Origin: Isoetes taiwanensis
Taxonomy: Eukaryota; Streptophyta; Lycopodiopsida; Isoetales; Isoetaceae
Assembly: GCA_021234155.1 (NCBI GenBank)
Contig: JAJEKV010000013.1
Span: 3,671,871-3,735,870, forward strand
Direction of reading: 5' to 3'
Length of the DNA: 64,000 nt
The notes under the pieces are model-generated. The model did not search any database and was not told where the DNA came from. It saw only the letters and a program-made list of their open reading frames with translations. The translations under genes and the position numbers were made by a program. Shown piece after piece: positions 24,139-35,201 of this stretch (positions within the stretch are counted from its first letter, which is position 1; each line of letters starts with the position of its first letter).

Positions 24139-24690
24139 TTGAGAGAAAAAATACATGGGGTAGATAACGTCCTCTCCCGAGGAGTTATGGGCCAGGAAAA
24201 TGGCCGAGTGGCCATGTGGCCACGAAATTCCGGTTGCAGGGCAGAGCAGGGGCGACAGAGCAGAGCCGGATTTAAACAGAGCAGAGCAAGGAGCCGGATT
24301 TGCTCAGAGATAAACAGGCAGGGGAGCCGGATTTGCTCAGAGCTGCGGTGCGGTGGTTGCTTACTTCATAGCTCTGGCTGCTAGAAGCTCTGTTTTAAAA
24401 CAGAGAAGCTCTGCCGGATCGAACACCAAAATCGGGAAAAAGGAAGCGCCTAGAGGTCTGGCTATGGCTTGGAGGTCTGGCTATGGCGGCCTTTTGCGAT
24501 CTACCACGGCAGAGTGCTGCCCAGACAAAATAGCACGTGGCAACAGAGGATGTTATGGACATAACATCTATGTTATGGCCATAACAGATTGGGCCACATG
24601 TGTTACTGGGTATAACTTCTTGAAATCGACGGCTAGGATTCAATCCTACCGCTAAATGCAGAGGCCAAGGACGTTAAGGAGTTTTTATAC
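24139..24690. other. Non-coding interval rich in small palindromes
   Basis: Contains repeated gagccggatttgctcagag words (24,290-24,345), a perfect palindrome CTCTGTTTTAAAACAGAG at 24,388-24,405, and a cluster of TGTTATGG-CATAACA inverted repeats at 24,550-24,587. No coding signal. Possibly a remnant of a small inverted-repeat element. Confidence 0.45.
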
Positions 24691-25104
24691 ACCCTGGATT
24701 GAGGGATCCCGGAGGTGTGATCCCGGAGGACGGCATCCCGGGAGGACGGTGGATCCCGGAGGGCCGGGGGATCCGCCGCTAATCCACGATTAAAGGCTAC
24801 TCAAGCAGATTCGTAGGCCATTTTTTGGCATTGGGGCAGCGTCATTGCTGCGGCGCTCACACTCCTTCCTCCTCTGCTGATACCTGATCCTATCCGCCCA
24901 CTGATTCCGACCACTCTAGCACAGGCGCCATCCGATTTGGAGGAGAATCGAGCAAGAAAAAGCCACACAAAAACTTCCCTGATTTTCCCTATAAGGGTTC
25001 AGTTTTTGTGCGATTCGATTATCGCTTGATAAGGGGGATCCCGTCCTCCGGGATCACACATCCTCCCGGGATGATCACACCTCCGGGATCCCTCAATCCA
25101 GGGT
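24691..25104. mobile_element. 414 bp inverted-repeat element (MITE) upstream of the invertase
   Basis: The left end starts ACCCTGGATTGAGGGATCCC and the complement of the right end reads the same for over 30 bases (through GGAGGTGTGATC), with further matching ATCCCGGGAGGA and GATCCCGGAGG blocks, giving terminal inverted repeats of roughly 70 bp with small gaps. The centre is unrelated non-coding sequence. No TSD is evident. It ends 238 bp before the chosen invertase ATG, so it occupies promoter space and could influence that gene. Confidence 0.75.
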
Positions 25105-25342
25105 AAGATTATCCTGATCCGTTTTTATATTTTTATATTTCATGCTGGTTCAAACATGACCGTGACTCTTAAATAAGACGCTCGCACTGGGTATCATCAA
25201 CCCGATAACTTTTGAGCCGAGTATCCTATACCTACACAAGGTGGCCTTTGCACAGAGTTAAACAAATGAGTTGACTCTAGATATTCAGGAACTGTGCTCT
25301 TCATCTGGAAATGGGCACTCTTCATCTGGAGCAGATCTGGAG

Positions 25343-27094
25343 ATGGAGGCTTCTAAGACCGGCGAAGAAGCCCCTCTATTCCGCCCTCCCTACCCAAATC
25401 CTCCATCTCCATATCCTACTTCTTCCCGTCGCCGCTGCAACATATTCTTGCTGCTTCTTCTCCTCTTAATCCTCCTCCTAATCTCCATAGCCATTCCCCT
25501 TACCATATCCAAGCTTAAAAACCCGAAGCTCGAAGACCACAGAACCGTTTTCCATTTTCAGCCTCAGAAATACTGGATGAATGACCCAAATGGCATGATG
25601 TTTTTTAATGGTTACTACCATTTATTCTATCAGTATAACCCCACAGCAGCGATCTGGGGTAATATTACATGGGGCCACGCGGTTTCTAAGGATCTGATCC
25701 ACTGGACTCATTTAACAATTGCCCTCAAGCCTGATCATTGGTATGATTCATGTGGAATATGGACTGGATCTGCAACGATTGTTGAAGGTAAGCCCTTTTT
25801 AATCTACACAGGATGTACAAATGCTTCAGTTCAGGTCCAAAACAAAGCATCTCCATTAGATCTATCAGACCCTTATTTGCAGGAATGGATCAAGGACTCT
25901 AACAACCCTATTCTAGTTCCTCCTGCCCAAATAAATGTGTATGATTTTAGGGATCCTACAACTGCTTGGATTGGACATGATAAAAAATGGAGAATATTGG
26001 TAGGATCCCAGAAAAATGGCACTGGATGTGCATTTTTGTATGAGAGTTCAGATTTTTTGAAGTGGGAAAGCACTGATCATCCTATTCATTTCGTCAATGG
26101 AACAGGAATGTGGGAATGCCCTGATTTTTACCCTGTTTCTTTGCAAGGGAAATTAGGGCTAAATACTTCTGACAACGGAGAATATGTCAAACATGTTTTA
26201 AAGGCTAGCACTGAATCTAGTGATTCATACATGGTAGGAACTTATGATCCAAAAAATGACACTTTCTTGCCTGATGATCAGAATATTGAAGATGGTGTAG
26301 GATTTTTATATGATTCTGGTAGATTCTATGCTTCCAAAACATTTGATGACTATAATAAGCAGAGAAGAATATTGTTTGGTTGGATTTCAGAAGCAGATGA
26401 TACACTAGATGCTATTTCTAAAGGCTGGGCTTCTGTTCAATCTATTCCAAGAGTAATATGGCTTGATAAAGCTGACAACAGACTTGTTCAGTGGCCTGTT
26501 GAAGAGCTAGAAAAGCTCAGAAAGTTGGCCATTGCAAAAGAGAATTTGATCTTAGAAACAGGAAAGACTACTCAAATAGGAGCTGCTCTTGATCTGCAAA
26601 TGGATATGGAGGTAAATTTTAAAATGGATTATGACTTAAACCTGTTGCCCAAATTGAATCAATCTGCTTCAAGAGCTAATGAAACCTGTAGTTGGACAGG
26701 ATCAACACAAGGATCATTTGGGCTGTTCATTATTTCATCTCAGGATCAACAGCAAAACATGAGAGTGTATTTTAGATTATACAACATGGAAGGAAGATTG
26801 AGGGCTCTATTTTGCACAGATCCAACTAGATCTTCCCAAAAATCAAGAGAGAAAATCTATGGGAAGTACATAGATGTGATGGAAGAAGGGATGATATTAT
26901 CTTTGAGGGTTCTAATAGATCATTCAATTGTGGAGTGCTTTGTTCAAAATGGAAAAGCTGCAATCACTTCTAGAGTATATCCTCATAGTGCTGCAGGTTA
27001 TACTTTCGTTTACAATGATGCTCCATATAGCATCAGTGTAGTTAATGTTAGCTTGTGGCAAATGCAAAGCTTGAGATTCAATACTATTCTTTGA
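25343..27094 (+). CDS. Acid invertase (beta-fructofuranosidase), GH32, membrane-anchored, intronless
   Basis: Hydrolyses sucrose to glucose and fructose, or fructans if it is an exohydrolase. The frame is 583 codons from the ATG at 25,343, chosen because the open frame upstream lacks another ATG and the resulting N-terminus suits vacuolar invertases: a short acidic and proline-rich cytosolic tail, RRR, then one membrane segment (about residues 34-56) as anchor and vacuolar targeting signal. Catalytic motifs are complete: WMNDPNG with nucleophile Asp81, WTGSAT at 140-145, FRDP with Asp204, and WECPDFYPV with acid/base Glu258. The C-terminal beta-sandwich is present (HSIVECFVQNGKAAITSRVY). WECP, rather than vacuolar WECV, is the cell-wall/FEH-type form, so the protein mixes vacuolar and cell-wall features. 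No intron interrupts it, although most plant invertase genes carry a 9 bp mini-exon encoding DPN. It appears functional. Confidence 0.92.
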   Translation: MEASKTGEEAPLFRPPYPNPPSPYPTSSRRRCNIFLLLLLLLILLLISIAIPLTISKLKNPKLEDHRTVFHFQPQKYWMNDPNGMMFFNGYYHLFYQYNPTAAIWGNITWGHAVSKDLIHWTHLTIALKPDHWYDSCGIWTGSATIVEGKPFLIYTGCTNASVQVQNKASPLDLSDPYLQEWIKDSNNPILVPPAQINVYDFRDPTTAWIGHDKKWRILVGSQKNGTGCAFLYESSDFLKWESTDHPIHFVNGTGMWECPDFYPVSLQGKLGLNTSDNGEYVKHVLKASTESSDSYMVGTYDPKNDTFLPDDQNIEDGVGFLYDSGRFYASKTFDDYNKQRRILFGWISEADDTLDAISKGWASVQSIPRVIWLDKADNRLVQWPVEELEKLRKLAIAKENLILETGKTTQIGAALDLQMDMEVNFKMDYDLNLLPKLNQSASRANETCSWTGSTQGSFGLFIISSQDQQQNMRVYFRLYNMEGRLRALFCTDPTRSSQKSREKIYGKYIDVMEEGMILSLRVLIDHSIVECFVQNGKAAITSRVYPHSAAGYTFVYNDAPYSISVVNVSLWQMQSLRFNTIL

Positions 27095-27669
27095 GATGAT
27101 CATTTATTGATGTTACAATTTTATACCCTATGCCTAAGAAATAATCCTCACTTTTGCATATCTTGAATGAATCCAACCTCTTCCTTTCTTTTCACATGTG
27201 ATGTTTATACATATGTAGTCAGATAACTAGCACATATGTGATAGCATGAAATGTAAGACTTACCGCACCTAACAATGTTGGATACTCCATCAATGATTTC
27301 CCACCATTCTTCATATTTTTCATTTGTTATGGGGGATCGCCCCTTTTATTGACATCTTGAACTATTCAAACCAACATGTACTTAGTAAAATTTGTCTGCC
27401 ATTTGTTTTTTTGTGAAGAAGCATAATCCTAGAGTTGCACTTCATTTTTCATTTATTGAACACTACGTAGAGCTCATCAACTAATGTTATTGTGAAGCTT
27501 GGCACGTTGTTGACTAAAGCAATATCAAAACATATATAATGCAGTTCGTGATTTTCCATTGTTTTTGTTCCTCCTGAATTTTTCCGCGCCGCAATCTATC
27601 TTAATATTTTGTTGCCACGTTTTTCTTAAAGACCTCCGATATTGTAACCTGTCGCGGCATCCTATGCCG
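27095..27669. other. 3' flank of the invertase gene
   Basis: AT-rich, no coding signal. The 3' untranslated region and poly(A) site of the invertase should fall here; no classical AATAAA close to the stop was seen, only weak A/T-rich variants. Confidence 0.4.
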
Positions 27670-27945
27670 GATCAAGCTATCCACCGCCAACAACAAACGT
27701 GGTTGGATCTATGGAATCCATGAGCAGTGGCGAACATGGTTGGATGGGGGGCTTGGCGCTTTTCTTTGGAACATACCTACCTTGCTTGACTCTGTGTTGC
27801 AGCGGATTTGGGGCAAAAGACCTATCATTTCTGGAGGTTGCAGGCAGCACGGATCTTTACATGAAAATTATTTTGATCAGAGCACAGGCTATATTCAACA
27901 ACATCTTTTTTGTTCTGGGGGCAATCAATGGCGCCGTTGAAGAGC
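27670..27945 (+). pseudogene. Possible exon of an unrecognised gene
   Basis: One plus-strand frame reads protein-like for about 85 codons: GWIYGIHEQWRTWLDGGLGA, then FLWNIPTLLDSVLQRIWGKR, then HENYFDQSTGYIQQHLF. Tryptophan and other rare residues are frequent and the pattern looks like a real globular protein, but I do not recognise the family. No start codon or splice sites could be fixed, and the frame closes at about 27,943. It may be a captured exon. Confidence 0.3.
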
Positions 27946-29263
27946 TTGGTATTTCTTTTGTTAAAAAAGAAGGAAGGTATTTTTTCCAATGAATCACAAA
28001 GCAAAAAAAAAGTGGGTCGTGCAAAGGCCTGGTAGAAATCGGCTGCAGAATTGGAATAAAAAACTCGGACCAGGGCGACTATTTGGCTGCCAGGGCAAGA
28101 GAGGTGCAAATTGGCTGATCAATTTCGGCAACACACTACAAATAGGTACATGGCAAACTGCAACAGATCCTCTGTTTGATTAAAGCCTCTCCTCTACAGT
28201 TTCACAGCTTCCTGCTCGTTTACACTCTGCGAATTGGGTCCTTTGCAACAAATGGCGCAAAATCGCTGTCAAAACTGCCCTTCAATCTTCTTCTCCAATA
28301 TGCTCGAAAGGGCCCTGTCTTGCCTTGCTTTGCTCTGCCCTGCTCGAAAGGACTCTTGCCCTGCCTTGCTCTGCTAGATGGAGAAAGGGAAACGGGTGCT
28401 CTGCCCCCAAGATGCACAAAAAAGATACCGAAGAACACATGAAAATGGGCAAAATGTGCTTATTGTTGTGGCTTCTTGCTCAGAACATAGATGGAGAACA
28501 GAGCTGCAGAACAGAGCCAGAACAGAGCTGCGGGATTATTATAGTAATCCTCAGATTATGTTTTTAGGAACCGAAAGCCAGAGAATTACCCATAAATACA
28601 GACCAGACTTGCCCGTCTTTAATAAGTTTGATAATTCAGGGCTTCAAAATATTGTAAGTTTGTTGAAGAGCATTGCTAATGTTCCTGTTAGTAATTAATG
28701 CTATTCATAGTGGCACCCGTGTTCACTGTAATTACAAGAAACTTTCAAGAAGCTTTCGAAAGCGGGCACGATACCAATGCCTTAGACCTTCTTAAATGGT
28801 TAAGTTTAAATTTTGGAAAGAGAAAATAGCCATAGCAATAGCTAGACATTGGGAGCAGTAGTTCTATGTAGGAAAATGCCGAAGAATTTAGAAGACCTAG
28901 TTCCCTGCAGATTGACAACCTTACATGCTTAGAAAAAGGAGAAGTAGAGGACGTATGCAAACAACCAGTATGCAAATGGAAGGTAAGATCCCCCATGTTA
29001 AAACCTCTAAATGTTCCTCCATTTCTTTGTAGGTTGAAAGAACTTGCGGAATCCCAAGCAAACATAGTTTGTGTTAATTCTTCTTTTGCACCAAGTAAGA
29101 CAAGTGGTTTCTTTTGCACAGCGTCGAACCAAAGAAATGTTCGCGGCGGCCAAGGCTGCCGCGATAAATTTCTTGTATAGGCAAAGATAAGAAAGCATTC
29201 AGGTCTGTAGTGTTTAGTCTCACTAAAGCATTTATAGCAGCACGAAGTGAAGGTAAATTAAAC
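27946..29263. other. Non-coding or unassigned stretch
   Basis: Contains short repeats of gctcgaaagg-type and tgccttgctctgc-type words (28,303-28,375) and a gaacagagctgc- cluster (28,496-28,535). Open frames of about 100 codons exist but show no family signature. Confidence 0.4.
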
Positions 29264-29335
29264 ACATTATATTCACATTTTGTATGCTTTATGGTGGCTA
29301 CATTATATTCACATTTTGTATGCTTTATGGTGGCT
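29264..29335. repeat. Exact 36 bp tandem duplication
   Basis: The unit beginning acattatattcacattttgt is present twice without mismatch (29,264-29,299 and 29,300-29,335). Confidence 0.9.
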
Positions 29336-31380
29336 ATAACCGTGCCCTTTATTGGCTCCATAGATCCAACCATGCATCCAGGCAGATTCCCTTAAGAGAA
29401 TCTGCGGATCATCCAAAGGGAATCCATGGATCACCTTAAGAGAATCCTAAAAAGCAGAAAGAATCACCTTAAACGAATTCTTAAAGGCCAAAAGAGATCA
29501 CCTTCGGTGGATTCACCTGTGTGATGCCTTTAAGCAAACTCGCCTGACAAATTCCACATGCCCTAAAGCATATCCGCGAATCCTCGAAGCACTTGCATGT
29601 AGACCTCGAAGTATTAGCAAGCAGGCTGACACAAAAAGCATGGGATCACAAGAACAAAACACCAACAGAAAGGGAGGCTTGGGGTAAAGCTATAGTTTTG
29701 GAGAGATGAGGAGGATGGAAGAAGTTGTTGGTTTTTTAATGGACAGAACACAAAATTGGCACTCAGAAATGGAGGAATCAAATAGAATGAATTTGGAGGG
29801 CATAAGAGATACCATATGGGAGGGTGAGTGTCTTCTTCCTTGTATATTGGCAATTCTCATAAGAAAAGTGAGGTGAATGTTCTTGGATTTTGATCAATCT
29901 AATTAAAGTTAGTATAAATAAATTTTAAGTGTAATCCATCTGTATGCCAAAGTTAACAATTAAAAAATAAACAGAATTGGCATTACAACTGTCCTTCTAA
30001 CTTAGATTCCCTTCCTAGATACATCTTTAATACTTCTTCTCACAAAATCGTATTTATTAATCAAATTGTATATGCCAATAACAATTTTGGGTCCAAGAAC
30101 TTATTTGGGTCCAAGAAGATGTTGATTTTTAGTAATCAAATTGCATATGCAAATAACCTTTTTGGAAATAATTTATAAGTGAACCATTATAAATTAACGA
30201 AATTGAATGGATCCAAGGAAACATATTCAAATGATATTCCATTTTAATAACCTTGTTATTTCAATAAATAACAATATTTTATTATTTTTCTATAAGAGGG
30301 AGGAAACCTTGATAGCTTTGGATCCAAGTTTGTTTCCAAAGTCAGCATAATAAACTAAAAATAAAAAGGGATATAAGTATCTAATTTTTGCTAAGTTCTT
30401 AAAATGAAAATCCTGGGTAACCAGTGAGTAGATAACACCTCCAAATTGAAAATATGAAGATTGTCAATAGCTAGCAAAGTTGCAATTCATATCAGACAAT
30501 GCTAGTTCAATATCCTATCGTAATTAATAGTGATTTTATTGTTGGCCTCAAACAGTGCTAGAATCATGGGAATAGTAAGATCACCTAAAATGGAAAGAGA
30601 TGAAATGAGACAGCTTCATCAAAAGCTTGTATATGGAAGTGCCTCCTTTTGAGATATTACTTGGTGGAGCAACAACAACATGGGGCTTTTGAATATCAAT
30701 CAATGCCAACAGAAGCACCTGCACAAAGTTGAGATCCCTATACAAACAACTACAACCAATGTCGGCATTGAAGGGAAAACCCCAATGGCAGAGGAGGCAA
30801 AGTTTTACTAATATTCTTTACTACAGGTATTTCGCAACCCAAGCTTATCAAGGCTTGGCTATACCCTAATTTACTATACTGTTAGTAATACAACGCATTT
30901 TCATGTGCTTGATTTATGAAGGCTCTCAAAATCTTGCAACCAATCACCATTGAGCTGCAGGTGTATGGTGGCATGGCTACCAGGACCACATTTTGGTGTG
31001 CACCAGTGGGGGCCCGCGAGCAGCAGCCGGGAGCGGATCACCGGCCACACCTGAATGTGGGATCGGTGATCATGCCACCACAACGTAAACAACGGGCCCG
31101 AGGGAGGCATTTTTTCCTCCTAGATTCCTATTTTTGTTTCGTCTGTGGAAAATTCACTTATTGGCGGCGCTTAAGTGGCGCCACTAGGTACAGTACAATG
31201 ATTACAATATAGGTACACAGTTTTAAACAAGTACAAAGTTTTATCTTTAACGCACATAGAGTTTTATATAAAGGAAATTGGATTCGATATCCCATTCACC
31301 AAAATTCAAAACTTTACAGTTGTATAATCCCAGATACAGTAAAAAACAAATGTTTTTACATTTGAAATCTCAGCAAAAAT
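29336..31380. other. Non-coding stretch
   Basis: A ladder of short ccttaa-gaatcc-type words lies at 29,390-29,520, followed by AT-rich DNA to about 30,900 and a small GC-rich island at 30,960-31,110. Nothing recognised. Confidence 0.45.
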
Positions 31381-33345
31381 TCACTTTAAAACCTTGTTAC
31401 AATTTTGAAGCACACTTGCTAAACCTGAAGCATCTGCAACTGAAACTATCACACACTGATTTAATGTCGCACCAGCAAAAAATTGACCATTAGAATTATT
31501 GATATTTGTATGCGTACAAAACAATTCTGGATGAGCCTTGAAGACGGTATCATAGAAGCTATCATCATCATCATCATCGTTGTAAACGACCTTAGCGGCT
31601 TGGTTTCCTATGATCATAAGCTCACTAGAAGAATTCTGCTGCATAGCCAAGCTACTATTTTTAACATGTTTCTCTGCTGCAACATTACAATTACCTAGCA
31701 AACAAACAAACAATTAAATAACCTATTTACAAACAAACAATTAACTAATATATTTACAACTAACTACTAAAACAAATAACTGCTAAAATAAAAAATAGAA
31801 CTAACTCATTTCCATAGATTCATTCTTCTTTTCATCAACACTAGGAACTATACATTGAGTCTTCTTCAACTTGTCACCTGAAAAAACTAAAATAACGACG
31901 GCACGAGTAGAAATTAAGAGCAAAAATTAATTGAATAAATACATACCAAGAAACTTCGACTGCTGCTTCTTTATTTCTTCATTAAGAACATCCTCATACA
32001 TTCTCAATGTCCCATCTTCATTATACGGATGAGCATTCACACTTATAGCTGCATTCTTGAATGTCTGTAGAATTGTCATACGTGCATCACAAAACTCTGC
32101 AAACATTAGAATATTTGCACAAAATATTAAATTAAAGTAAATTACACTTACATTAAACTACACTTACTTCTGATACGCCTCAATACTCCTATACCCAGTA
32201 ACAAGCTTGCCAACCTGTGAAGGTACACCAACCAACAAGCATCCGAGTGACAACATACACCTTGCAACTCTTATTAGACATTTCTGCATCCAAAATCTTC
32301 CCCATGACTTTCGACCAAGAAGTTATTGCATTCTGACTGGCCCTGGTCTTTCCATACCATGCCTGAAAGAAAAATAGTTTGGTAAAAAATAAACAAGAAA
32401 CAAAAAAGTAAACTCAAATAAAACACATTTACATCTCTAGGCCTATCAATTGGCAGAAGGAACAAGGCTCGAGATGCTGCAGAGTTCCTTGACAGGCAAA
32501 TGGCACACATATTGCTTATATGTGACCACAAAATCCTCCTCATAACCCCATATAGCAGGTCTAAAGTGAGAAGAATCAAATCTGGTACATGTTGTACCCA
32601 GTTCTTGCTAACTCTTTCATTGTACAATAGAAACTCACTCGAGTTATCACTCTCAATAGTGAAATAAACATCCGTTACATCGAAAATCTCAGCAGCACCT
32701 CTAATTGCAAACCTTGAACATAATTAGAAACTCAATCTCTTTTGACAACCCCTACTTGAGATATTTTAAGCAAGTCCTGCTATGTCCTAAATGATAAAAC
32801 CTGTACCTTTTTTGCTTTACTCACCACTTGAGCCAGCCTAGACCTATCAGTAGCTCCTATAAATGCAAGCTTAGACCTAGTAAATACAGGATCATACAAC
32901 ATGTTGAAAGGAGTAACATCCCTTTGTCCTGTTGCAGCAATAGTAGCATCTTCCTTCTTCCTGATCATTCTCCCAAAGGCCTTGAAAAGACAGCTTAAGC
33001 TGCAAATAAATAAATAACATAATTAAAACAACACACTTGAACAACAAGAGAAGCTAAGCATTTACCTTGATTGAGGAAGTAACAACCCATTTTTCTTCTT
33101 TACTTGAATCATGAACTATACAAGCAAACTATCCAACTTATTTATGAATCTCCTCGATTGGAATAGACATGTCTTTTCTAGCCCAAGCCCTCCATTAATC
33201 AAATTGTTTTCTGGCCCACTGATTTACCCTTGGCGACTTATCCTTACCACCTCCATCAATATCCTTCAGCATTCTGTCATCCAAGGCCATAATTTCCTGG
33301 CATTCATCATCCTTAGCATCTGTCTCAACAATATATTTAACAAAA
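31381..33345 (-). pseudogene. Crypton/DUF3504-type tyrosine recombinase relic with introns
   Basis: Minus-strand segments read in order like the recombinase-derived domain of Cryptons and ZMYM/QRICH proteins. First is a core-binding region (VNQWARKQFD, DMSIPIEEIHK, LDSLLV, FMIQVKKKNGLLLPQSR) at 33,340-33,070, then AFGRMIRKKEDA and YDPVFTRSKLAF to 32,807. The catalytic-like part follows: FAIRGAAEIFDVTDVYF and LYNERVSKNW (RGxxE...ER-SKN pattern), FRPAIWGYEEDFVVTYKQYV, AWYGKTRASQNAITSWSKVM, and GVPSQVGKLVTGYRSIEAYQ, where the usual TGHRS has Tyr for His. Exon-like blocks with GT-AG borders include 32,362-32,168, 32,096-31,947, 31,877-31,806 and 31,694-31,381; the last three join in frame to a stop. 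In-frame stops, two compensating one-base shifts near 32,620 and 32,480, and a 4 bp GTTG duplication near 32,230 show it is dead. The family call rests on motif pattern alone. Confidence 0.6.
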
Positions 33346-33964
33346 TTTGGACTTATTCAAATCCAATAGATATTTCAAGGGTGGCATGATAAGATTATAT
33401 ATATTTTTAACTTTATTGATTTTAGCAATTGCTGTCAGATCTATCAGCTTAAATTTGGAGTGCCAGATCTTGATTCTGTTATTCATAAGAACACATAAAT
33501 TGTGAATTCATGCTTGGAATCCAGGTCTCTTCATTTAGACTTATTCATAGAAAAGAACCCTCACTTTGAGAACCTGATCTGTAAAACTTATAATAACTCG
33601 GCTTTGTATTATGGGTTTGATCTCTAAGGACCTCGATCTGTGGTTCTTTATTAATCTGTGGTAATGGAGGATAGCTTGTAAATCACTAAATTTTATATTG
33701 CACTCCTACTTATAGCCAACCCTAATGCCATTGATGAAGTAATTCTGACAATGGCCATTTGACGTCCATTGTTGTTGTATAATCGACTTCCTCCCCGCAC
33801 CATACTTGAATATCTAGTGCATTTGAGTGTCTATTATGGTCCTCAAATGGCTCCCAATAAGATGGTCATGGACATGCGAGATCAGCTATGTCCTCGGGCA
33901 CGCGCTTGACATGTACATACACATTTATTTCATGATGATGTATACTTGTACAGTTTGACAACAT
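33346..33964. other. Non-coding stretch
   Basis: AT-rich DNA with no coding signal. The last part (about 33,930-33,964) already resembles the sequence just upstream of the LINE 3' terminus at 17.6 kb and probably belongs to the truncated copy that follows. Confidence 0.4.
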
Positions 33965-34136
33965 TCTTATTACTGCCACGGTTTTTCCCTCGAAAACCCT
34001 TCGGGGCGAGGGTTTTTTAACCCGGACAGTAATAAGTTTGATGCGCTCCTTCTGGGTCCCATAGGCCGATTGGTCTCAGTGGACGATAAAAAACTATTCT
34101 TATTCTTATTCTTATTCTTATTCTTATTCTTTTTTT
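33965..34136 (+). mobile_element. 5'-truncated copy of the GC-rich LINE: 3' terminus, copy 2
   Basis: Repeats the 3' layout of the element ending at 17,782: outer hairpin TTACTGCC / GGACAGTAA, inner arms AAAACCC / GGGTTTT, the block GGGTCCCATAGGCCGATTGG-TCTC-GTGGACGATAAAA, and a tail of attctt repeats at 34,094-34,132. Only this terminal stretch is present, the typical product of incomplete reverse transcription, so the family has been mobile here more than once. Confidence 0.75.
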
Positions 34137-35201
34137 TGTCCTTCATTCTGGTTGACGATTAGCGTATAAATATTGCTTTGGAAGAAAATACCTATACTTA
34201 AAAAAGGATTTGACTATGAGGCATTCTGTTAGTTGATTGAAAGATTCATGGAATTGAACATCCCACGAGGGACCTAAAAATACGCCATGCACAAACTCAA
34301 CAGGGGCAGAAAGCACGCATATATCTTTGGAGCTTTTCGTACTTCCTGTACCATCTGGAATATGTTAGCAAATACCTCAAATCGTGTGAAGATTTTGAAA
34401 CACATTCTCACACATCCGTTTTCAAACAATCCCACTTGTACCTCATCAATCACGCATGTCTTCATTGCAATTCCATTGTTCTCATTAGTTTGTGGCTTAT
34501 ATAATTCACTTAAAGGGGGCAATTATACCGGCCTCAAGCTCGATCCCGCAAGGTGACAACATCCATACCTTGGAAAAGGACAAGCCTGATGTCTATATGA
34601 TAGATAACAAGAATACTAGTAATACTTTTGGCTGGAATGGCATCCCCAACATCTAATAAATATGTACCTGCATAAAAATTATGTTTGTAAAGACGAGGCA
34701 ACAAAATAAACAAAAAGAGATGAAGATCATACGATGCAAAATTGGGCCTTCCATAGTGAGCCTGGAGGAGTGAGCCCGTTTATCTGAAGTGATGGGCGGG
34801 CAGTGGCTATATGGCAGGCAAAATGCCTAACCTATAGCTAGGTTATCAAAGCTTCCATAGCTCGGTTTTTAGAGGTTTGACAGGCCACAGATCGGTTATC
34901 AGAGGTCCAGAGCTCGATTATTAGATCGTAGCCTAGATTATCAGCTACAATTTGAGCAATTTTTGGCTACAATTTGAGCAATTTTTTTGAACGAGATTTT
35001 TTTGGCTACAATTTGAGCAATTTGAGCAATGCCCCTTGGGGTGCGCTGCCTATCGATTTACTGGCCAGAAACCCCTCAATCCGGCCGGTTGCCTAGCACA
35101 TCTAGCTAACCCATTGGACTAAAAGAGGCCGCTTTGACAATAAAAGCTCGATTTCAATCATGGTTCATTTAAGCATTCATGTGATGTTCAATAAGATTTT
35201 G
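34137..35201. other. Non-coding stretch with a short tandem repeat
   Basis: No gene. Between about 34,943 and 35,028 the phrase ggctacaatttgagcaattt recurs three times with T-tract spacers. Confidence 0.5.

Noticed and set aside
24388-24405. Perfect palindrome CTCTGTTTTAAAACAGAG as a transposon terminus or operator
   Set aside because: It stands alone, with no matching partner end or flanking duplication, and is internal to low-complexity words.
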